From Rhipicephalus microplus (taxonomy: Eukaryota > Arthropoda > Arachnida > Ixodida > Ixodidae), in assembly GCF_043290135.1 (NCBI RefSeq), contig NC_134701.1, positions 8,834,001 to 8,898,000 of the forward strand: DNA of 64,000 nt, written 5' to 3'. The position numbers were made by a program, and so were the translations under genes. Of the stretch, positions 5,822-18,500 are shown piece after piece (within the stretch, counting starts at the first letter, position 1; each line of letters starts with the position of its first letter). The notes beneath the pieces are model-generated. The model did not search any database. It had not been told where the DNA came from and saw nothing but the letters and a program-made list of their open reading frames with translations.

Positions 5822-8540
5822 GTGTGTTGCTTTTTTCTTTGCGCTGATAGCTTTGAAGATATGTTCTGATGGTGGCGAGAGTGGAGCATGACTGTCTCCA
5901 TGGCGCGGTAGGCTGGCGCGATCGGCTGTTAACCGAAAGGGTGGAGGTTCGAGCCCACCCGGTGATGGTGTGGCGCTTTTTCTTCTTTGTGCTGATAGCT
6001 TTGAAGATATGTTCTAATGGTGGTGAGAGTGGAGCAGGACTGTCTTTGTGGCGCAATTGGCTAGCGCGATCGGCTGTTAACCGAAAGGTTGGAGTTTCGA
6101 GCCCTCCCGGGAGTGGTGTGTTGCTTTTTTCTTTGCACTGATAGCTTTGAAGATATGTTCTGATGGTGGTGAGAGTGGAGCAGGACTGTCTCCGTGGCGC
6201 AATAGGCTAGCGCGATCGGCTGTTAACCGAAAGGTTGGAGGTTCGAGCCCACCCGGTGGTGGTGCGGCGCTTTTTTTCTTTGCGCTAATAGCTTTGAAGA
6301 TATGTTCTGATAGTGTTGAGAGTGGAGCAAGACTGTCTCCGTGGCGCAATGGGCTAGCGCGATCGGCTGTTAACGGAGAGGTTGAAGTTTCGAGCCCTCC
6401 CGGGAGTGGTGTGTTGCTTTTTTCTTTGTGGTAATAGCTTCGAAGATATGTTCTGATGGTGGTGAGAGTGGAGCAGGACTGTCTCCATGGCGCAGTTGGC
6501 TAGCGCGATCGGCTGTTAACCTAAAGGTTGGAGTTTCGAGCCCACCCGGTGGTGGTGCGGCGCTTTTTTTTCTTTGTGCTGATAGCTTTGAAGATATGTT
6601 CTGATGGTGGTGAGAGTGGAGCAGGACTGTCTCCGTGGCGCAATTGGCTAGCGCGATTGGCTGTTAACCGAAAGGTTGGAGGTTCGAGCCCACACGGTGG
6701 TGGTGCGGTGCTTTTTTTTCTTTGGGCTGATAGCTTTGAAGATATGTTCTGATGGTGGTGAGAGTGGAGCAGGACTGTCTCTGTGGCGCAATTGGCTAGC
6801 GCGATCGGCTGTTAACCGAAAGGTTGGAGGTTCGAGCCAAACCGGTGGTGGTGCGGTGCTTTTTTTCGTTGGGCTGATAGCTTTGAAGATATGTTCTGAT
6901 GGTGGTGAGAGGGGAGCAGGACTGTCTCCGTGGCGCGATTGGCTAGCGTGATCGGCTGTTAATTGAAAAGTTGCAGGTTCGAGCCCACCCGGTGGTGGTG
7001 CGGCGCTTTTTTTTCTTTGGGCTGATAGCTTTGAAGATATGTTCTGATGGTTGTGAGAGTGGAGCAGGACAGTTACGTGGCGCAATTGGCTAGCGCGATT
7101 GGATGTTAACCGAAAGGTTGGAGGTTCGAGCCCACCCAGTGGTGGTGCGGTGCTTTTTTTCTTTGGGCTGATAGCTTTGAAGATATGTTCTGATGGTGGT
7201 GAGAGTGGAGCAGGACTGTCTCCGTGGCGCAATTGGCTTGCGCGATCGGCTGTTAACCGAAAGGTTGGAGGTTCGAGCCCACCCGGTGGTGGTGCGGCGC
7301 TTTTTTTTCTTTGCGCTGATAGTTTGAAGATATGTTCTGATGGTGGTGAGAGTGGAGTGAGACTGTCTCCGTGGCGCAATGGGCTAGCGCGATCGGCTGT
7401 TAACCGAAAGGTTGGAGTTTCGAGCCCTCCTGGGAGTGGTGTGTTGCTTTTTTTCTTCGCGGTAATAGCTTTGAAGTTATGTTCTGATGGTGGTGAGAGT
7501 GCAGCAGGACTGTCTTTGTGGCGCAATTGGCTAGCGCGATCGGCTGTTAACCGAAAGGTTGGAGGTTCGAGCTCTCCCGGTGGTGGTGCGTCGCTTTTTT
7601 TCTGTGGGCTGATAGCTTTGAAGATATGTTCTGATGGTGGTGAGAGTAGAGCAGGACTGTCTCCGTGGCGCAATTGGCTAGCGCGATCGGCTGTTAACCG
7701 AAAGGTTGGAGTTTCGAGCCCTCCCGGGAGTGGTGTGTTGCTTTTTTCTTTGCGCTGATAGCTTTGAAGATATGTTCTGATGGTGGCGAGAGTGGAGCAT
7801 GACTGTCTCCATGGCGCGGTAGGCTGGCGCGATCGGCTGTTAACCGAAAGGTTGGAGGTTCGAGCCCACCCGGTGATGGTGTGGCGCTTTTTCTTCTTTG
7901 TGCTGATAGCTTTGAAGATATGTTCTGATGGTGGTGAGAGTGGAGCAGGACTGTCTCCGTGGCGCAATTGGCTAGCGCGATTGGCTGTTAACCGAAAGGT
8001 TGGAGGTTCGAGCCCACCCAGTGGTGGTGCGGCGCTTTTTTTCTGTGGGCTGATAGCTTTGAAGATATGTTCTGATGGTGGTGAGAGTAGAGCAGGACTG
8101 TCTCCGTGGCGCAATTGGCTAGCGCGATCGGCTGTTAACCGAAAGGTTGGAGTTTCGAGCCCTCCCGGGAGTGGTGTGTTGCTTTTTTCTTTGCGCTGAT
8201 AGCTTTGAAGATATGTTCTGATGGTGGCGAGAGTGGAGCATGACTGTCTCCATGGCGCGGTAGGCTGGCGCGATCGGCTGTTAACCGAAAGGTTGGAGGT
8301 TCGAGCCCACCCGGTGATGGTGTGGCGCTTTTTCTTCTTTGTGCTGATAGCTTTGAAGATATGTTCTAATTGTGGTGAGAGTAGAGCACGACTGTCTCCG
8401 TGGGGCAATGGGCTAGCGCGATCAGCTGTTAACCGAAAGGTTGGAGGTTCGAGCCCACCCGGTGGTGGTGCGGCGCTTTTTTTCTGTGGGCTGATAGCTT
8501 TGAAGATATGTTCTGATGGTGGTGAAAGTAGAGCAGGACT

Positions 8541-8614
8541 GTCTCCGTGGCGCAATTGGCTAGCGTGATCGGCTGATAACCGAAAAGTTGGAGATTCGAG
8601 CCCACCCGGTGGTG
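8541..8614 (+). tRNA. tRNA-like unit with anticodon GAT
   Basis: The anticodon loop reads CTGATAA, changing GTT to GAT at 8575-8577, nominally isoleucine. The rest is the tRNA-Asn-like body with the GCGTG D-arm variant. One base change in a degenerate array member is better read as drift than as a new isoacceptor. A second GAT copy lies at 63011-63084. Confidence 0.55.
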
Positions 8615-8836
8615 GTGCGGCGCTTTTTTTTCTTTGGGCTAATAGCTTTGAAGATATGTTCTGATGGTGGTGAGAGTAGAGCACGACTGTCTCCGTGGGG
8701 CAATGGGCTAGCGCGATCAGCTGTTAACCGAAAGGTTGGAGGTTCGAGCCCACCCGGTGGTGGTGCGGCGCTTTTTTTTCTTTAGGCTGATAGCTCTGAA
8801 GAAATGTTCTGACGGTGGTGAGAGTGGAGCAGGACT

Positions 8837-8910
8837 GTCTCCGTGGCGCAATTGGCTAGTGCGATCGGCTGTTAACCGAAAAGTTGGAGGTTCGAGCTCT
8901 CCCGGTGGTG
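8837..8910 (+). tRNA. tRNA-Asn(GTT)-like unit, representative GAGCTCTCC class
   Basis: T arm GGAGG/TCTCC is fully paired, with one G-U next to the loop, and the variable region is AAGTT. The D arm here has TAGTGCG. The anticodon is GTT and the 3' acceptor strand is CGGTGGT. Its trailer leads into a T-run followed in sister copies by CTGTGGG rather than CTTTGGG, a useful class marker. Confidence 0.57.
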
Positions 8911-10158
8911 TTGCGGCGCTTTTTTTCTTTGCGCTGATAGCTTTGAAGATATGGTCTGATGGTGGTGAGAGTGGAGCACGACTGTCTCCGTGGCGCAGTT
9001 GGCTAGCGCGATCGGCTGTTAACCGAAAGGTTGGAGGTTCGAGCCCACCCGGTGATGGCGTGGCGCTTTTTTTTTGTGCTGATAGCTTTGAAGATATGTT
9101 CTGATGGTGGTGAGAGTGGAGCAGGACTGTCTCCGTGGCACAATTGGCTAGCGCGATTGGCTGTTAACCGAAAGGTTGGAGGTTCGAGCCCACCCGGTGG
9201 TGGTGCGGTGCTTTTTTTTCTTTGGGCTGTTAGCTTTGAAGATATGTTCTGAAGGTGGTGAGAGTGGAGCAGGACTGTCTCCGTGGCGCAATTGGCTTGC
9301 GCGATCGGCTGTTAACCGAAAGGTTGGAGGTTCGAGCCCTCCGGTGGTGGTGCAGCGCTTTTTTTCTTTGCGCTGAAAGCTTTGAAGATATGTTCTGATG
9401 GTGGTGAGAGTGGAGCAAGACTGTCCCCGTGGCGCAATGAGCTAGCGCGATCGAGTGTTAACCGAAAGGTTGGAGTTTCGAGCCCTCCCGGGAGTGGTGT
9501 GTTGCTTTTTTCTTTGCACTGATAGCTTTGAAGATATGGTCTGATGGTGGTGAGAGTGGAGCACGACTGTCTCCGTGGCGCAGTTGGCTAGCGCGATCGG
9601 CTGTTAACCGAAAGGTTGGAGGTTCGAGCCCACCCGGTGATGGTGTGGCGCTTTTTTTTCTTTGTGCTGATAGCTTTGAAGATATGTTCTGATGGTGGTG
9701 AGAGTGGAGCAGGACTGTCTCCGTGGCGCAATTGGCTTGCGCGATCGGCTGTTAACCGAAAGGTTGGAGGTTCGAGGCCACCCGGTGGTGGTGCAGCGCT
9801 TTTTTTTCTTTGCGCTGAAAGCTTTGAAGTTATGTTCTGATGGTGGTGAGAGTGGAGCAAGACTGTCCCCGTGGCGCAATGAGCTAGCGCGATCGGCTGT
9901 TAACCGAAAGGTTGGAGTTTCGAGCCCTCCCGGGAGTGGTGTGTTGCTTTTTTCTTTGCGCTGATAGCTTTGACGTTATGGTCTGATGGTGGTGAGAGTG
10001 GAGCACGACTGTCTCCGTGGCGCAGTTGGCTAGCGCGATCGGCTGTTAACCGAAAGGTTGGAGGTTCGAGCCCACCCGGTGATGGTGTGGCGCTTTTTTT
10101 TCTTTCTGCTGATAGCTTTGAAGATATGTTCTGATGGTGGTGAGAGTGGAGCAAGACT

Positions 10159-10232
10159 GTCCCCGTGGCGCAATGGGCAAGCGCGATCGGCTGTTAACCG
10201 AAAGGTTGGAGTTTCGAGCCCACGCGGTGGTG
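10159..10232 (+). tRNA. tRNA-Asn(GTT)-like unit, representative CCACGCGG class with interrupted terminator
   Basis: Acceptor GTCCCCG, D loop AATGGGCAA, T arm GGAGT/CCACG with three unpaired positions, so this is the most degraded T stem in the array. The anticodon is GTT. Its T-run is TTTTATTTC, so RNA polymerase III termination should be less efficient than after the T6-T9 classes. The spacer has GCTGATAGTTTGAAG, lacking one CT. Confidence 0.57.
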
Positions 10233-10747
10233 GTGCGGCGCTTTTATTTCTTTGCGCTGATAGTTTGAAGATATGTTCTGATAGTGGTGAGAGTGGAGAA
10301 AGACTGTTTCCGTGGCGCAATAGGCTAGCGCGATCGGCTGTTAACCGAAAGGTTGGAATTTCGAGCCCTCCCGGGAGTGGTGTGTTGCTTTTTTCTTTGC
10401 GGTAATAGCTTTGAAGATATGTTCTGATGGTGGTGAGAGTGCAGCAAGACTCTCTTCGTGGCGCAATTGGCTAGCGCAATCGGCTGTTAACCGAAAGTTT
10501 GGAGGTTCGAGCCCACCCGGTTGTGGTGCGGCGCTTTTTTTTCTTTGGGGTGATAGCTCTGAAGAAATGTTCTGACGGTGGTGAGAGTGGAGCACGACTG
10601 TCTCCGTGGGGCAATGGGCTAGCGCGATCGGCTGTTAACCGAAAGGTTGGAGGTTCGAGCCCACCTGGTGATGGTGTGGCGCTTTTTTTTCTTTGTGCTG
10701 ATAGCTTTGAAGATATGTTCTGATGGTGGTGAGAGTGGAGCAGGACT

Positions 10748-10821
10748 GTCTCCGTGGCGCAGTTGGCTAGCGCGATCGGCTATTAACCGAAAGGTTGGAG
10801 GTTCGAGCCCACCCGGTGATG
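10748..10821 (+). tRNA. tRNA-like unit with anticodon ATT
   Basis: The loop reads CTATTAA; position 34 G is A, giving ATT at 10782-10784, still nominally an asparagine reader if transcribed. The body is otherwise the common GGTGAT class. The same change appears at 58295-58368 and 60948-61021 in another class, so it arose more than once or spread by exchange. Confidence 0.57.
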
Positions 10822-13800
10822 GTGTGGCGCTTTTTTTTCTTTCTGCTGATAGCTTTGAAGATATGTTCTGATGGTGGTGAGAGTGGAGCAAGACTGTCCC
10901 CGTGGCGCAATGGGCAAGCGCGATCGGCTGTTAACCGAAAGGTTGGAGTTTCGAGCCCACGCGGTGGTGGTGCGGCGCTTTTATTTCTTTGCGCTGATAG
11001 TTTGAAGATATGTTCTGATAGTGGTGAGAGTGGAGAAAGACTGTTTCCGTGGCGCAATAGGCTAGCGCGATCGGCTGTTCACCGAAAGGTTGGAATTTCG
11101 AGCCCTCCCGGGAGTGGTGTGTTGCTTTTTTCTTTGCGGTAATAGCTTTGAAGATATGTTCTGATGGTGGTGAGAGTGCAGCAAGACTCTCTTCGTGGCG
11201 CAATTGGCTAGCGCAATCGGCTGTTAACCGAAAGGTTGGAGGTTCGAGCCCACCCGGTGGTGGTGCGGCGCTTTTTTTTCTTTGGGGTGATAGCTCTGAA
11301 GAAATGTTCTGACGGTGGTGAGAGTGGAGCACGACTGTCTCCGTGGGGCAATGGGCTAGCGCGATCGGCTGTTAACCGAAAGGTTGGAGGTTCGAGCCCA
11401 CCTGGTGATGGTGTGGCGCTTTTTTTTCTTTGTGCTGATAGCTTTGAAGATATGTTCTGATGGTGGTGAGAGTGGAGCAGGACTGTCTCCGTGGCGCAAT
11501 TGGCTAGCGCGATTGGCTGTTAACCAAAAGGTTGGAGGTTCGAGCCCACCCGGTGGTGGTGTGGTGCTTTTTTGTTTTGGGCTGTTAGCTTTGAAGATAT
11601 GTTCTGAAGGTGGTGAGAGTGGAGCAGGACTGTCTCCGTGGCGCAATTGGCTTGCGCGATCGGCTGTTAACCGAAAGGTTGGAGGTTCGAGCCCTCCGGT
11701 GGTGGTGCAGCGCTTTTTTTTCTTTGCGCTGAAAGCTTTGAAGATATGTTCTGATGGTGGTGAGAGTGGGGCAAGACTGTCCCCGTGGCGCAATGAGCTA
11801 GCGCGATCGGCTGTTAACCGAAAGGTTGGAGTTTCGAGCCCTCCCGGGAGTGGTGTGTTGCTTTTTTCTTTGCGCTGATAGCTTTGAAGATATGGTCTGA
11901 TGGTGGTGAGAGTGGAGCACGACTGTCTCCGTGGCGCAGTTGGCTAGCGCGATCGGCTGTTAACCGAAAGGTTGGAGGTTCGAGCCCACCCGGTGATGGT
12001 GTGGCGCTTTTTTTTCTTTCTGCTGATAGCTTTGAAGATATGTTGTTATGGTGGTGGGAGTGGAGCAGGACTGTCTCCGTGGCGCAATTGGCTTGCGCGA
12101 TCGGCTGTTAACCGAAAGGTTGGAGGTTCGAGCCCACCCGGTGGTAGTGCGGCGCTTTTTTTTCTTTGCGCTGATAGCTTTGAAGATATGTTCTGATGGT
12201 GGTGAGAGTGGAGCAAGACTGTCCCCGTGGCGCAATGGGCAAGCGCGATCGGCTGTTAACCGAAAGGTTGGAGTTTCGAGCCCACGCGGTGGTGGTGCGG
12301 CGCTTTTATTTCTTTGCGCTGATAGTTTGAAGATATGTTCTGATGGTGGTGAGAGTGGTGAAAGACTGTCTCCGTGGCGCAATAAGCTAGCGCGAGCGGC
12401 TGTTAACCGAACGGTTGGAATTTCGAGCCTTCCCGGGAGTGGTGTGTTGCTTTTTTCTTTGCGGTAATAGCTTTGAAGATATGTTCTGATGGTGGTGAGA
12501 GTGCAGCAGGACTGTCTTCGTGGCGCAATTGGCTAGCGCGATCGGCTGTTAACCGAAAGGTTGGAGGTTCGAGCCCACCCGGTGGTGGTGCGGCGCTTTT
12601 TTTTCTTTGGGGTGATAGCTCTGAAGAAATGTTCTGACGGTGGTGAGAGTGGAGCACGACTGTCTCCGTGGGGCAATGGGCTAGCGCGATCGGCTGTTAA
12701 CCGAAAGGTTGGAGGTTCGAGCCCACCTGGTGGTGGTGCGGCGCTTTTTTTTCTTTGGGCTGATAGCTCTGAAGAAATGTTCTGACGGTGGTGAGAGTGG
12801 AGCAGGACTGTCTCCGTGGCACAATTGGCTAGCGCGATCGGCTGTTAACCGAAAAGTTGGAGGTTCGAGCTCTCCCGGTGGTGGTGCGGCGCTTTTTTTC
12901 TGTGGGCTGATAGCTTTGAAGATATGTTCTGATGGTGGTGAGAGTCGAGCAGGACTGTCTCCGTGGCGCAATTGGCTAGCGTGATCGGCTGTTAACCGAA
13001 AAGTTGGAGGTTCGAGCCCACCCGGTGGTGGTGCGGTGCTTTTTTTTCTTTGGGCTGATAGCTTTGAAGATATGTTCTGATGATGGTGAGAGTAGAGCAG
13101 GACTGTCTCCGTGGCGCAATCGGCTAGCGCGATCGGCTGTTAACCAAAAGGTTGGAGTTTCGAGCCCTCCAGGGAGTGGTGTGTTGCTTTTTTCTTTGCG
13201 CTGATAGCTTTGAAGATATGGTCTGATGGTGGTGAGAGTGGAGCACAACTGTCTCCGTGGCGCAGTTGGCTACCGCGATCGGCTGTTAACCGAAATGTTG
13301 GAGGTTCGAGCCCACCCGGTGGTGGTGCAGCGCTTTTTTTCTTTGCGCTGAAAGCTTTGAAGATATGTTCTGATGGTGGTGAGAGTGGAGCAGGACTGTC
13401 TCCGTGGCGCAATTGGCTAGCGCGATCGGCTGTTAACCGAAAGGTTGGAGTTTCGAGCCCTCCCGGGAGTGGTGTGTTGCTTTTTTCTTTGCGCTGATAG
13501 CTTTGAAGATATGTTCTTATGGTGGTGAGAGTGGAGCACGACTGTCTCCGTGGCGCAGTTGGCTAGCGCGATCGGCTGTTTACCGAAAGGTTGGAGGTTC
13601 GAGCCCACCCGGTGATGGTGTGGCGCTTTTTTTTCTTTGTGCTGATAGCTTTGAAGTGATATTCTGATGGTGGTGAGAGTGGAGGAGGACTGTCTCCGTG
13701 GTGCAATTGGCTAGCGCGATTGGCTGTTAACCGAAAGGTTGGAGGTTCGAGCCCACACAGTTGTGGTGCGGTGCTTTTTTTCTTTGGGCTGATAGCTTTG

Positions 13801-13838
13801 AAGATATGTTCTGATCGTGGTGAGAGTGGAGCAGGACT

Positions 13839-13912
13839 GTCTCCGTGGCGCAATTGGCTTCCGCGATCGGCTTTTAACCGAAAGGTTGGAGGTTCGAGCC
13901 CACCCGGTGGTG
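13839..13912 (+). tRNA. tRNA-like unit with anticodon TTT
   Basis: The loop reads CTTTTAA, giving TTT at 13873-13875, nominally lysine. The D stem is disturbed (GGCTTCCGCG). A sister with the same changes lies 12070 bp downstream at 25909-25982, within a longer shared block, so the variant was copied along with its neighbours. Confidence 0.55.
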
Positions 13913-15014
13913 GTGCGGCGCTTTTTTTTCTTTGCGCTGATAGCTTTGAAGATATGTTCTGATGGTGGTGAGAGTGGAGCAAGACTGTCCCCGTGGCGCA
14001 ATGGGCAAGCGCGATCGGCTGTTAACCGAAAGGTTGGAGTTTCGAGCCCCGCCGGTGGTGGTGCGGCGCTTTTATTTCTTTGCGTTGATAGTTTGAAGAT
14101 ATGTTCTGATGGTGGTGAGAGTGGAGAAAGACTGTCTCCGTGGCGCAATAGGCTAGCGCGATCGGCTGTTAAACGAAAGGTTGGAGTTTCGAGCCCACGC
14201 GGTGGTGGTGCGGCGCTTTTATTTCTTTGCGCTGATAGTTTGAAGATATGTTCTGATAGTGGTGAGAGTGGAGAAAGACTGTTTCCGTGGCGCAATAGGC
14301 TAGCGCGATCGGCTGTTAACCGAAAGGTTGGAATTTCGAGCCCTCCCGGGAGTGGTGTGTTGCTTTTTTCTTTGCGGTAATAGCTTTGAAGATATGTTCT
14401 GATGGTGGTGAGAGTGCAGCAAGACTGTCTTCGTGGCGCAATTGGCTAGCGCAATCGGCTGTTAACCGAAAGTTTGGAGGTTCGAGCCCACCCGGTGGTG
14501 GTGCGGCGCTTTTTTTCTTTGGGGTGATAGCTCTGAAGAAATGTTCTGACGGTGGTGAGAGTGGAGCACGACTGTCTCCGTGGGGCAATGGGCTAGCGCG
14601 ATCGGCTGTTAACCGAAAGGTTGGAGGTTCGAGCCCACCCGGTGGTGGTGCGGCGCTTTTTTTTCTTTGGGCTGATAGCTCTGAAGAAATGTTCTGACGG
14701 TGGTGAGAGTGGAGCAGGACTGTCTCCGTGGCACAATTGGCTAGCGCAATCGGCTGTTAACCGAAAGGTTGGAGGTTCGAGCCCACCCGGTGGTGGTGCG
14801 GCGCTTTTTTTTCTTTGGGGTGATAGCTTTGAAGATATGTTCTGATGATGGTGAGAGTAGAGCAGGACTGTCTCCGTGGCGCAATCGGCTAGCGCGATCG
14901 GCTGTTAACCGAAAGGTTGGAGTTTCGAGCCCTCCCGGGAGTGGTGTGTTGCTTTTTTCTTTGCGCTGATAGCTTTGAAGATATGGTCTGATGGTGGTGA
15001 GAGTGGAGCACGAC

Positions 15015-15088
15015 TGTCTCCGTGGCGCAATTGGCTTGCGCAATCGGCTGTTAACCGAAAGGTTGGAGGTTCGAGCCCTCCTGTGGTG
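15015..15088 (+). tRNA. tRNA-Asn(GTT)-like unit, representative CCTCCTGTGG class
   Basis: T arm GGAGG/CCTCC is perfectly paired. The following acceptor strand TGTGGTGG appears to have lost a base and pairs poorly with GTCTCCG. The anticodon is GTT; the D loop is AATTGGCTT. The trailer has GTGCAGCGC, and the spacer reads GCTGAAAGC instead of GCTGATAGC. Related copies with CCTCCGGTGG (for example about 11638) show the same deletion. Confidence 0.57.
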
Positions 15089-15453
15089 GTGCAGCGCTTT
15101 TTTTCTTTGCGCTGAAAGCTTTGAAGATATGTTCTGATGGTGGTGAGAGTGGAGCAAGACTGTCCCCGTGGCGCAATGAGCTAGCGCGACCGGGTGTTAA
15201 CCGAAAAGTTGGAGTTTCGAGCCCTCCCGGGAGTGGTGTGTTGTTTTTTCTTTGCACTGATAGCTTTGAAGATATGGTCTGATGGTGGTGAGAGTGGAGC
15301 ACGACTGTCTCCGTGGCGCAGTTGGCTAGCGCGATCGGCTGTTAACCGAAAGGTTGGAGGTTCGAGCCCACCCAGTGATGGTGTGGCGCTTTTTTTCTTT
15401 CTGCTGATAGCTTTGAAGATATGTTCTGATGGTGGTGAGAGTGGAGCAGGACT

Positions 15454-15526
15454 GTCTCCGTGCGCAATTGGCTTGCGCGATCGGCTGTTAACCGAAAGGT
15501 TGGAGGTTCGAGCCCACCCGGTGGTG
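15454..15526 (+). tRNA. tRNA-Asn(GTT)-like unit with one-base deletion before the A box
   Basis: It reads GTCTCCGTGCGCAATTGG, missing one G of the usual GTGGCGC, so the body is 73 bp and the A box is altered. The same lesion is found at 27529, 29586 and 33264. It is a clear lineage marker showing that one segment was copied to at least three other places in the array. Confidence 0.6.
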
Positions 15527-18500
15527 GTGCGGCGCTTTTTTTTCTTTGCGCTGATAGCTTTGAAGATATGTTCTGATGGTGGTGAGAGTGGAGGAAGACT
15601 GTCCCCGTGGCGCAATGGGCAAGCGCGATCGGCTGTTAACCGAAAGGTTGGAGTTTCGAGCCCACGCGGTGGCGGTGCGGCGCTTTTATTTCTTTGCGCT
15701 GATAGTTTGAAGATATGTTCTGATGGTGGTGAGGGTGGAGAAAGACTGTCTCCGTGGCGCAATAGGCTAGCGCGATCGGCTGTTAACCGAAAGGTTGGAA
15801 TTTCGAGCCCTCCCGGGAGTGGTGTGTTGGCTTTTTTCTTTGCGGTAATAGCTTTGAAGATATGTTCTGATGGTGGTGAGAGTGCAGCAGGACTGTCTTC
15901 TTGGCGCAATTGGCTAGCGCGATCGGCTGTTAACCGAAAGGTTGGAGGTTCGAGCCCACCCGGTGGTGGTGCGGCGCTTTTTTTTCTTTAGGTTATAGCT
16001 CTGAAGAAATGTTCTGACGGTGGTGAGAGTGGAGCACGACTGTCTCCGTGGGGCAATGGGCTAGCGCGATCGGCTGTTAACCGAAAGGTTGGAGGTTCGA
16101 GCCCACCCGGTGGTGGTGCGGCGCTTTTTTTTCTTTGGGCTGATAGCTCTGAAGAAATGTTCTGACGATGGTGGGAGTGGAGAAAGACTGTCTCCGTGGC
16201 GCAATCGGCTAGCGCGATCGGCTGTTAACCGAAAGGTTGGAATTTCGAGCCCTCCCGGGAGTGGTGTGTTGCTTTTTTCTTTGCGGTAATAGCTTTGAAG
16301 ATATGTTATGATGGTGGTGAGAGGGCAGCAGAACTGTCTTCGTGGCGCAATTGGCTAGCGCGATCGGCTGTTAACCGAAAGGTTCGAGGTTCGAGCCCAC
16401 CCGGTGGTGGTGCGGCGCTTTTATTTCTTTGCGCTGATAGCTTTGAAGATATGTTCTGATGGTGGTGAGAGTGGAGCAAGACTGTCCCCGTGGCGCAATA
16501 GGCTAGCGCGATCGGCTGTTAAACGAAAGGTTGGAATTTCGAGCCCTCCCGGGAGTGGTGTGTTGCTTTTTTCTTTGCGGTAATAGCTTTGAAGATATGT
16601 TATGATGGTGGTGAGAGGGCAGCAGAACTGTCTTCGTGGCGCAATTGGCTAGCGCGAACGGCTGTTAACCGAAAGGTTCGAGGTTCGAGCCCACCCGGTA
16701 GTGGTGCGGCGCTTTTTTTTCTTTGGGGTGATAGCTCTGAAGAAATGTTCTGACGGTGGTGAGAGTAGAGCACGACTGTCTCCGTGGCGCAATTGGCTTC
16801 CGCGATCGGCTGTTAACCGAAAGGTTGGAGGTTCGAGCCCACCCAGTGGTATTGCGGCGCTTTTTTTTCTTTGCGCTGATAGCTTTGAAGATATGTTCTG
16901 ATGGTGGTGAGAGTGGAGCAAGACTGTCCCCGTGGCGCAATGGGCAAGCGCAATCGGCTGTTAACCGAAAGGTTGGAGGTTCGAGCCCACCCGGTGGTGG
17001 TGCGGTGCTTTTTTTTTCTTTGGGCTGTTAGCTTTGAAGATATGTTCTGATGGTGGTGAGAGTGGAGCAAGACTGTCCCCGTGGCGCAATGGGCAAGCGC
17101 GATCGGCTGTTAACCGAAAGGTTGGAGTTTCGAGCCCACGCGGTGGTGGTGCGGCGCTTTTATTTCTTTGCGCTGATAGTTTGAAGATATGTTCTGATAG
17201 TGGTGAGAGTGGAGAAAGACTGTTTCCGTGGCGCAATAGGCTAGCGCGATCGGCTGTTAACCGAAAGGTTGGAATTTCGATCCCTCCCGGGAGTGGTGTG
17301 TTGCTTTTTTCTTTGCGGTAATAGCTTTGAAGATATATTCTGATGGTGGTGAGAGTGCAGCAAGACTGTCTTCGTGGCGCAATTGGCTAGCGCAATCGGC
17401 TGTTAACCGAAAGGTTGGAGGTTCGAGCCCACCCGGTGGTGGTGCGGCGCTTTTTTTCTTTGGGGTGATAGCTCTGAAGAAATGTTCTGACGGTGGTGAG
17501 AGTGGAGCACGACTGTCTCCGTGGGGCAATGGGCTAGCGCGATCGGCTGTTAACCGAAAGGTTGGAGGTTCGAGCCCACCCGGTGGTGGTGCGGCGCTTT
17601 TTTTTCTTTGGGCTGATAGCTCTGAAGAAATGTTCTGACGGTGGTGAGAGTGGAGCAGGACTGTCTCCGTGGCACAATTGGCTAGCGCAATCGGCTGTTA
17701 ACCGAAAGGTTGGAGGTTCGAGCCCTCCGGTGTTGGTGCAGCGCTTTTTTTTCTTTGCGCTGAAAGCTTTGAAGATATGTTCTGATGGTGGTGAGAGTGG
17801 GGCAAGACTGTCCCCGTGGCGCAATGAGCTAGCGCGATCGGCTGTTAACCGAAAGGTTGGAGTTTCGAGCCCACCCGGTGGTGGTGCGGCGCTTTTTTTT
17901 CTTTGGGGTGATAGCTTTGAAGATATGTTCTGATGATGGTGAGAGTAGAGCAGGACTGTCTCCGTGGCGCAATCGGCTAGCGCGATCGGCTGTTAACCGA
18001 AAGGTTGGAGTTTCGAGCCCTCCCGGGAGTGGTGTGTTGCTTTTTTCTTTGCGCTGATAGCTTTGAAGATATGGTCTGATGGTGGTGAGAGTGGAGCACG
18101 ACTGTCTTCGTGGCGCAGTTGGCTAGCGCGATCGGCTGTTAACCGAAAGGTTGGAGGTTCGAGCCCACCCGGTGATGGTGTGGCGCTTTTTTTTCTTTGT
18201 GCTGATAGCTTTGAAGATATGTTCTTATGGTGGTGAGAGTGGAGCAGGACTGTCTCCATGGCGCAATTGGCTAGCGCGATTGGCTGTTAACCAAAAGGTT
18301 GGAGGTTCGAGCCCACCCGGTGGTGGTGTGGTGCTTTTTTGTTTTGGGCTGTTAGCTTTGAAGATATGTTCTGAAGGTGGTGAGAGTGGAACAGGACTGT
18401 CTCCGTGGCGCAATTGGCTTGCGCGATCGGCTGTTAACCGAAAGGTTGGAGGTTCGAGCCCTCCGGTGGTGGTGCAGCGCTTTTTTTTCTTTGCGCTGAA

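Larger units (their letters stand above)
10020..11490 (+). repeat. Tandem pair of a 737-bp (5-unit) higher-order repeat
   Basis: Bases about 10020-10756 and 10757-11490 match at an offset of 737 bp with few differences. One difference changes an anticodon GTT to ATT in the second copy. The five units follow the same class order. The offset equals five units, so unequal exchange in register explains it. Confidence 0.8.

Noticed and set aside
6648..8684. Long minus-strand ORF of 678 codons
   Set aside because: It is antisense to about 14 tRNA-like units, has the unit's periodicity, and exists only because the unit length is a multiple of three. No start context, domain or unique sequence supports a gene.
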